Source: a virus. From it: 32,065 nucleotides of DNA. The position numbers and the translations under genes were made by a program. Positions 26,447 through 32,065 of this stretch are shown piece after piece; position 1 is the stretch's first letter, and each line of letters begins with the position of its first letter. Location: the IMG/VR virus record IMGVR_UViG_3300025674_000205, positions 1 through 32,065 of that record, one strand, 5' to 3'. Under the pieces are notes generated by a model. That model searched no databases. It was not told the origin of the DNA and worked only from the letters and a program-made list of their open reading frames with translations.

Positions 26447-29400
26447 CAGAGCGTCCCCCCTCTTAATTGGTCTCCCCTAGATACAGCCCACTGAAGAACA
26501 TTAATACGTTTACCATCAATTACAACATGTTTATCCTTGTCATCCGTAATTGATTGTCCACCAAATACGTTTTCGTATTCTTCTTCAACACGGCGGCGGG
26601 TATTGCGAGGCATTGTTTTCCACGCAGCTTCATCCAGTTCACTAAAGGGAAGACCTTCATATGCAGCATCATATTCAATTCTATCACGTGCCATTTCTTT
26701 TGCTTCGGATATAATTTTTTCTGAATACTTTAACAGTTGGTCCTTCTTTGCTGCATTTCCAAGTGCAGCGTATTCAGGACTAAAGATAAACTGTTGCATC
26801 CTGTCTTCCATATTTAGTGTGCTTCCACTGCGTGAAAGTTCTTGCCTTGTATACAGGTCAAGTGTCTCACTCTTTTCTCGCCTATACATATCATATGGGG
26901 TAAGACCAAGACGTGCCATTTCTTTTTCAAGAACATTTTTAGTTCTCTTACCAAAACCAAAAAGCTGTTTCTCAATTGGATTAACTGCCAACAAGTCACC
27001 AGTTTTAAATGGAGACACAGCAGCAAGGTCATAGTCCGTTTCTACACCCATTCCCCATTCACGTAATGGGAAGTCTGGCAAAGAACGTGTTGCTCTACGA
27101 TACATAATATCAAAAAAGTTATCTGTTCCACCAGTTCTTGTTTCTGGAATAGCACGTGACTCTGGGTCAAACTGGCCATAGAAATCTTTTACTACAGCAG
27201 CAGGAAGAGTAAATGTATTTATGATATTGCCAAGGGTTTCTGCCGCTATCTTTTCTACTTCACCAGACATTGCGTCATCAAAGAATTTATCAACAAGATA
27301 CAAACCTGTTCCTGCTCTAAAAGTAGAACCAAACAATGCTGTCAATGCATCTTTAACGTATGTGCTTGGATTGGAAGGAAGCGTTCCTCTTTGAGAACGA
27401 TATATCAAATCTGCTATTAGCATGAATGGAGCAAAGGGACCATATACCGGACGACCGTCTATGAAGTCTCCTTTATTATCCTTTATCTCATACCAGTTTG
27501 CTTCGTCACCTTGCTTAACTCGCCAACCATAAGCAGTTGCCATCATTATAGCACCAGTCAATTGCTTTGGCAGTTTTTCTTTGGTGTATTCCCCAACGCT
27601 TCTTGCTGGAAGTTTTGAACCCAACCTATCAAGAGGAAGCATACCAATAATAGGCATGTGTTCATACACAAACTTTAACTGGTTGGCAACATATCTTGGA
27701 AACGGAAGGAAAGCAGATACTACAAACGGAACATTATGATGTGCTTTAATAATACCACTTGCAAGTTTACTAAAGTAATCATCGCCAGTCATAGCAGCTT
27801 GATACGTAAATTCAAAAGAGTCTTTTACTGCTCCTTCTAATATTTCTGGGGATATGCGAGAGAAGTCACCTGCCTCAATAATTTTATACAGGTCTTCTCC
27901 TTGGTCAGCCAAGCGGCGTTTCAAAGAAGCTGTCAATACACCTGTCTTAAACATATTATCAGATGCAGTATTCAGAAAGTTTGCTTTTCTGCCTATTGTG
28001 GACAGAACAGTTTCAGAAGGTAACTGCGCTTGCAAATCAGCTGCTTCTCTAAATAGCAAAGCTGACTGACTAGGAAAAGATTCTGCAAATAATCTGCGCA
28101 TCGCTTGCGCTTCATAGGGATTAAACATATAAGAAACCATATCAAAAGAACCGCTAAATGGATTTCTTAAGTTTAATACATTATCAAATGTTCTATTTGA
28201 AGCATCCACTGCAATACGCATACCACCATTAAGATTGTTACGCATAGTTGTTGCAAACTGTGAAGTCATAAAACCAAGACGTAACCTATCCAAATCACCT
28301 ACTATAGTTCTACCTTTTTTAAGTGCTTCAGCATCCTCTCTTGATAGACTTGATACACCAGATTTGTTAAGCTGGTCCATGTCATCAATCAAACTATCTA
28401 CATCCGTTTTTGTTTTCTTTGGAACACCGCCAAGTGCTTTGGATATTTGTGCTTGTGCGCCAAGAGTTCTACCAGCTTCTGATACTTCAGCTAGATACAC
28501 CAAAGAAAACTGGTCAAAGTTAAGATTGTGGTCATCAAGAATTTTAGCAACTTCTGCTACATCTTGAATCTTACCATCAGCTATAAGTCTTTGCATAGCC
28601 GATGTAATACGTTCACCTTTTTTTAGTTTAAGTTGGTCTTTGACTTTAATGCCAGCAGCCGCAATGTTTCTGAACACATCAGAACCCAATGCAGCTTCCA
28701 TAGTATCACCCGGCTGCATATCTTTTTTAAGCTGTCTACCTATGCGAACTTTATTTGGGTCAAGAGCATTAAGAGTTTCCTTCATCTCTTTTACTTTTGT
28801 TTTTGACGCAGTTTTCAAAACACTAGCTGTTTTTTTACTAGCTTTGTTTGCTTTTTCTGCAGCAGCTATTTCAGCTTTAGCAAGAATCTCGTTTGCTTTA
28901 CTAGCCTTCTTTGCAGTATAAACACCTATTGGAAAGTTAATAAGGCCAGCGGTAGCAGCACCAGCCAACCCCATCATTGCTGTTCTGTCACCCTCGTATT
29001 CATCTTGAATACCAGTTTCAACACGCACAAATTCCTGCACAGCACCTTGTCCTGCGCCTATAGCACCTTCTACTACTGCAGCTTTACCTGCACTTTTCAA
29101 ACCTTCAGACAGTAATTTACGCACACCAAGTTTAGCAGCTTGTGTTCCCGCCATAGCAGCTAACTTACCGCTTCCACCTGTCAACACACCTGCGTATGTG
29201 GAAGGAGCAGTCAATACACCAGCAGCATAGTCCCACATCATGCGACCTGAAACATCTTCATTGACTTTATCATAAGCGTCAATCAACCGACCAAAGCGTT
29301 GCTTGCCTTCTAGGTCTGCATTTTGTGCATACTCAAGGTCACGAATAGCTGTAACTTCATTGACATCCTGATACCGCATGTGTTCCATGAAGGCATTGTA

Positions 29401-29535
29401 TACTTCCTCTGCACTTGCTGTTGGGTCTAGGTTTTCCCTTTCCCGCAAAAACAATGCAGCATCATCAATAAATTCAGGGTCATTCAGAAGAGTCTCTTCA
29501 TCTAACTCTTCTATTTTGTTATACTGTTTCAGCAT
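26446..29535 (-). CDS. Large internal virion / ejection-type protein
   Basis: A 1029-residue protein, the largest of the window. It has an acidic helical N-terminus, an Ala/Gly-rich hydrophobic stretch at about 100-205 (for example AGAATAGLINFPIGVYTAKK), a basic Lys/Ala-rich region up to about 255, and a long mixed helical part with hydrophobic segments (VPFVVSAFLPFPRYVANQLK). Long, alpha-helical proteins with membrane-active stretches at the end of a virion operon are typical ejection proteins of podoviruses (the position of T7 gp16). I see no transglycosylase motif. Function is inferred from size, composition and order. Confidence 0.6.
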   Translation of the reverse strand: MLKQYNKIEELDEETLLNDPEFIDDAALFLRERENLDPTASAEEVYNAFMEHMRYQDVNEVTAIRDLEYAQNADLEGKQRFGRLIDAYDKVNEDVSGRMMWDYAAGVLTAPSTYAGVLTGGSGKLAAMAGTQAAKLGVRKLLSEGLKSAGKAAVVEGAIGAGQGAVQEFVRVETGIQDEYEGDRTAMMGLAGAATAGLINFPIGVYTAKKASKANEILAKAEIAAAEKANKASKKTASVLKTASKTKVKEMKETLNALDPNKVRIGRQLKKDMQPGDTMEAALGSDVFRNIAAAGIKVKDQLKLKKGERITSAMQRLIADGKIQDVAEVAKILDDHNLNFDQFSLVYLAEVSEAGRTLGAQAQISKALGGVPKKTKTDVDSLIDDMDQLNKSGVSSLSREDAEALKKGRTIVGDLDRLRLGFMTSQFATTMRNNLNGGMRIAVDASNRTFDNVLNLRNPFSGSFDMVSYMFNPYEAQAMRRLFAESFPSQSALLFREAADLQAQLPSETVLSTIGRKANFLNTASDNMFKTGVLTASLKRRLADQGEDLYKIIEAGDFSRISPEILEGAVKDSFEFTYQAAMTGDDYFSKLASGIIKAHHNVPFVVSAFLPFPRYVANQLKFVYEHMPIIGMLPLDRLGSKLPARSVGEYTKEKLPKQLTGAIMMATAYGWRVKQGDEANWYEIKDNKGDFIDGRPVYGPFAPFMLIADLIYRSQRGTLPSNPSTYVKDALTALFGSTFRAGTGLYLVDKFFDDAMSGEVEKIAAETLGNIINTFTLPAAVVKDFYGQFDPESRAIPETRTGGTDNFFDIMYRRATRSLPDFPLREWGMGVETDYDLAAVSPFKTGDLLAVNPIEKQLFGFGKRTKNVLEKEMARLGLTPYDMYRREKSETLDLYTRQELSRSGSTLNMEDRMQQFIFSPEYAALGNAAKKDQLLKYSEKIISEAKEMARDRIEYDAAYEGLPFSELDEAAWKTMPRNTRRRVEEEYENVFGGQSITDDKDKHVVIDGKRINVLQWAVSRGDQLRGGTL

Positions 29536-29545
29536 TTATACTACC

Positions 29546-30739
29546 TTAAATTTGGCTTTGAATGTCTGCAATAATTTTATTTGCTTCTATAACTGCACGT
29601 TGTGAACCCATTGATTTGGTCAAATCCGCTATGATTGCAGCACGTGCATCATTAAGTATTGTTGGAACATCACCCGGCTTGGCTGCTTTTGCATCTTTCA
29701 GTGCTTGTGTTCTAATGCTAGAAGTAGTCATTCCTGTAAAAGTACCTACTTTTGGTGGAAGGCTGGATGCACCTGCACCTGCACCTGATGCTGTTGTTGT
29801 TGTAGACGTTGATTGTGCAGCCTTATATCCTTTTTCTTCCGCCCAAGCCATAAGTTGGTCCTCAATATCGCCAATATCTTCTGGTGTAAACTGACTACTA
29901 CCAGTTTCTTTGAATTTACTTCTTATAAAAGAAGATACTATTTTATCTACTTCAATACCTCGTGCGGCTGCTTGTGGCTTATAAATAGTTTCTCCAGTAG
30001 TAGGATTAATACCAGCCTCAGTTCCACCGCTAATACCATAACCAAAACTTCTTAAGTAAGTAGAAGCTGAACCAAAACCACGTGTGCCTGGTCTACTTTC
30101 CGTTCTACGCATAGCTGCCTCTGTTTGTGCTTTAACAGTAGGGTCTACCAATGAAATGCGACCCTCTACACCTTCGCCATACTCATAGTCTTCCATAGCG
30201 TATGCCCGCATCTCTGGTGCAGACAAACCAAATGCGTTGCTAAATGCATCAATACGCCTTGTCATAATCTTACCAAGGTCTTGACCAAATGTTCCCTTAA
30301 CTTTACCGCCAGTAGCATCAATCAAAGCGTCACTGCTATCCATGCCTCTATTAACTTTGCCCATGTAATCATCAAGCATCTGGTCATAGGTACGGCCTGT
30401 TTCTTTATAGCTTGGTAAAAAGGACACAACTTCAGCAGGTTTAATTTCTATGCCACTGAGTGACATTCTTTGCAAGCTGTTTAAAATATTTTCGCTCTGA
30501 CCCTGCCTTAAGATAACATCAATTTGGTCAGGACTAAGGTTATAGTTTTTTAAAGACTCTACTATTTTTTTATTTTCTTGCCTTTTACTGCGCCGTTTTT
30601 TAATATTCTCAACGCCAAGTTCTGTCCAAGTTTTAAGAGAGTCATCAATAAGTTTCTGCGCACGTTCACGTTCTTCTTGCAGAGTTTCTGTTACGTTCTC
30701 CGCAACACCAGCAGCAAACATCTGTAGATTAAATGCCAT
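29546..30739 (-). CDS. Probable internal virion protein with N-terminal coiled coil
   Basis: A 397-residue protein starting MAFNLQMFAAGVAENVTETL. Residues 20-70 are a coiled coil, followed by alpha-helical segments and a Thr/Ala/Gly/Ser linker at about 314-330. No enzyme motif. It lies between the small virion protein at 30729 and the 1029-residue protein, so it is probably part of the same internal or ejection assembly. AAGGAG is eight bases before the ATG, and the start lies within the previous gene by 11 bases. Confidence 0.6.
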   Translation of the reverse strand: MAFNLQMFAAGVAENVTETLQEERERAQKLIDDSLKTWTELGVENIKKRRSKRQENKKIVESLKNYNLSPDQIDVILRQGQSENILNSLQRMSLSGIEIKPAEVVSFLPSYKETGRTYDQMLDDYMGKVNRGMDSSDALIDATGGKVKGTFGQDLGKIMTRRIDAFSNAFGLSAPEMRAYAMEDYEYGEGVEGRISLVDPTVKAQTEAAMRRTESRPGTRGFGSASTYLRSFGYGISGGTEAGINPTTGETIYKPQAAARGIEVDKIVSSFIRSKFKETGSSQFTPEDIGDIEDQLMAWAEEKGYKAAQSTSTTTTASGAGAGASSLPPKVGTFTGMTTSSIRTQALKDAKAAKPGDVPTILNDARAAIIADLTKSMGSQRAVIEANKIIADIQSQI

Positions 30740-31241
30740 CGTTAATTCTCCTTGCCATCAAACCCTTTTGCTCTTCCACTGGTTGTTCTTCTTGCATTAC
30801 AACTTCTTCCTCTTGAACTTCATCTGGCATCATAGATTCCCTGATGGCCATCTGTGTTTCAGCAGCGTCAGGCACAACCTCTTCCGGGCTTTTGCCAGTT
30901 AGCACAGGCTCAACACCAACAGACTTTGCCATCTGCACAACTGTTTCAGCTAAAACAGGAGACAACAAAATGCCTACATCAACAGAGTGCAAACCTTCCA
31001 TTACTCCACCTAGTTGAATAGCATCAACCATTGTGTCAACTGGAACGCCCATTTCAAGTAGGTCAATCATTTGACCTGATTGTCTTTCTGATGTAAGACG
31101 AGGCATATAAAATTCTAACGCTTGCTCAACAGTATTGTAACGAGGGGGACGTTGCCAAGGGCGGTCGCCTAAAGGAGCAGTTAAAGATTGCCCAGGAATA
31201 GGTGCATCAACACTTGGAGAAATAGCATCTTTATCAGTCAT
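30729..31241 (-). CDS. Conserved virion-region protein (170 aa)
   Basis: The first 45 residues (DAPIPGQSLTAPLGDRPWQR, then PPRYNTVEQALEFYMPRL) match a conserved block I recall in marine phage virion proteins. It is followed by a helical part with VDTMVDAIQLGGVMEGLHSVDVGI. The C-terminus is acidic (EVQEEEVVMQEEQPVEEQ). In other phages it accompanies internal and tail proteins. Position in the virion is not known. Overlaps its upstream and downstream neighbours by 8 and 11 bases. Confidence 0.7.
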   Translation of the reverse strand: MTDKDAISPSVDAPIPGQSLTAPLGDRPWQRPPRYNTVEQALEFYMPRLTSERQSGQMIDLLEMGVPVDTMVDAIQLGGVMEGLHSVDVGILLSPVLAETVVQMAKSVGVEPVLTGKSPEEVVPDAAETQMAIRESMMPDEVQEEEVVMQEEQPVEEQKGLMARRINDGI

Positions 31242-31428
31242 TGTTAAATGCCTTTCTTACTTGAAGAACCAAGTCCTTAACACTTTCTAAATTATTGACT
31301 TGTTTTTTAGCAGCAATATTTCTGCTCAATAGCCCATAAGATTTTTCTTTAGGCATTTCTTGAGACATGTTTTTCTCAATCATTTTATTCATGCTAAGTA
31401 TAGCATTTTTAGAACCATTCGTAAACAT
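31234..31428 (-). CDS. Small basic hypothetical protein (64 aa)
   Basis: The most likely start is ATG at 31426-31428, with only a weak ribosome-binding site (AAGAAAG); an in-frame TTG 11 codons upstream overlaps the previous gene. The product is basic and helical (SMNKMIEKNMSQEMPKEKSY, then NNLESVKDLVLQVRKAFNN). No family recognised. Confidence 0.6.
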   Translation of the reverse strand: MFTNGSKNAILSMNKMIEKNMSQEMPKEKSYGLLSRNIAAKKQVNNLESVKDLVLQVRKAFNND

Positions 31429-31441
31429 ATGTTTGTCTTTC

Positions 31442-32065
31442 TTACAAGAATGTTTTAACAACTTCCGTTACAAAGTCACCAAAAGTCTTACTAGATGAAG
31501 CATCGTTTTGCATGGACTGAAGATTAATACTAGCATCGGCATTAAGTTTTGCTATTGCCAATTTATTAATGCGGTCCAATTCATTGTCAGCAGATTCCCA
31601 TGCCCACTCCATTGTGTCAGCATAATACGTCCACAAATTATCGTAAGCAGTTTTGCTTATGTCAAGGATAGCATTTGCATTTAGTTCGTTGACACGATTG
31701 ACTGCTGCAGTATCCGCTGTAGCAATCTCTCTGCGCCACTGTGCATTGCTCTGTGCAATTACAAGTTGGTTTTGTGCATTGAATTGGTCGCGTTGATTAT
31801 TTACTTCTGCGTTGAAACGATTGACAGTGTTGGCTTGCCCTGCATTAAATTGTGCTTGCGCATTTGATTGTGCCGCATTAAACTGCGAAGTGTTGGAAGC
31901 AAGATTAGCAAAGAACTCGTCAACTTGATTCTGTGAACCTGCATTAAACTGACGAGCAGCATTCTGTGCAGCTTGGTCTGTAAACAAACCTTGCACACGC
32001 TGTTGTGCTTTAAACAGTTCAGTCTGCTGCTGATTAGACAGGTTTGCCATATCCATCTGCAAGAA
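31442..32065 (-). CDS. Internal virion protein with 11-residue repeats (N-terminus outside window)
   Basis: At least 208 codons, open to the right edge. Initiation at an ATG near 32049-32056 is possible, but I expect the protein to continue beyond the window. Residues coded at 31742-31951 contain seven consecutive 11-residue repeats built on (Q/R)FNA: QFNA, EFFA, QFNA, QFNA, RFNA, QFNA and QSNA. This hendecad pattern is that of a right-handed coiled coil. The later part (NAQWRREIATADTAAVNRVN) is one I recognise from virion proteins of marine podo- and myoviruses. It is followed by the basic small gene at 31234-31428. Confidence 0.7.
   Translation of the reverse strand, partial: FLQMDMANLSNQQQTELFKAQQRVQGLFTDQAAQNAARQFNAGSQNQVDEFFANLASNTSQFNAAQSNAQAQFNAGQANTVNRFNAEVNNQRDQFNAQNQLVIAQSNAQWRREIATADTAAVNRVNELNANAILDISKTAYDNLWTYYADTMEWAWESADNELDRINKLAIAKLNADASINLQSMQNDASSSKTFGDFVTEVVKTFL

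Noticed and set aside
1-32065. Prophage in a bacterial chromosome
   Set aside because: All genes are phage-type, no host genes, attachment site or tRNA gene is seen, and the genome organisation fits a free lytic-type podovirus, although a recombinase is present.

Overview
This window is most of the replication half, plus the two flanks of the virion half, of a tailed marine phage genome, probably a podovirus of the HMO-2011 type (phages of SAR116, SAR11 and Roseobacter-related alphaproteobacteria). The best marker is a family A DNA polymerase carrying a four-cysteine, DnaJ-like zinc segment between its exonuclease and polymerase domains, a feature known from SAR116 phage HMO-2011. It sits with a T7-type endonuclease I, a Cas4/RecB-like nuclease, a separate TOPRIM primase and DnaB-like helicase, a B12-dependent ribonucleotide reductase and MazG. 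No host genes, tRNA genes, insertion sequences or CRISPR arrays were seen. The placement is by recognition of families, not by a search.

Layout. (1) 1-6969, minus strand: a tightly overlapped late operon reading leftward. In order of transcription it holds small conserved virion-region proteins, a group of very basic small proteins, a 416-residue structural protein, small membrane proteins, two holin-like proteins, a T4-type lysozyme, the terminase small subunit and the start of the probable terminase large subunit, cut by the left edge. (2) 6970-8547: a 1.6 kb control region without a convincing gene. It has a perfect-consensus leftward promoter, an array of CAYTTAAGTG sites, a pair of 20-bp direct repeats, several palindromes, and a roughly 740-nt hairpin-rich segment bounded by a promoter and a terminator-like hairpin that looks like a large structured non-coding RNA gene. 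(3) 8548-26310, plus strand: the early and replication operon. First come GP88, GIY-YIG, Api92-like, SleB-type hydrolase and DUF932 proteins and many tiny genes. Next are a tyrosine recombinase, primase, helicase, DNA polymerase, an SSB-like protein, the two nucleases, DUF3310 and NrdJ. Last are a second structured RNA candidate and a run of small genes ending in MazG. (4) 26313-26334: a bidirectional terminator between convergent operons. (5) 26321-32065, minus strand: a second virion operon of probable internal or ejection proteins, entering from beyond the right edge.

How it works together. The late genes flank the replication genes on the opposite strand, so the intergenic region at 7-8.5 kb is the natural place for the early/late switch and possibly the origin. 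No phage RNA polymerase gene is present in the window. At least four sigma70-like promoters are visible (7105-7133 minus; 7937, 12965 and 19282 plus), which suggests reliance on host RNA polymerase. NrdJ, MazG, PolA, primase, helicase, SSB-like protein and nucleases form a complete path from nucleotide supply to replication and recombination. The polymerase has Phe at the position equivalent to E. coli 762, which fits a lytic life style, although a tyrosine recombinase is encoded.

Many genes are shorter than 60 codons. Several were found only by reading the gaps: 4861-4977, 9269-9902, 12467-12550, 22165-22323, 24265-24552, 25305-25460, 26191-26310 and 26321-26446.
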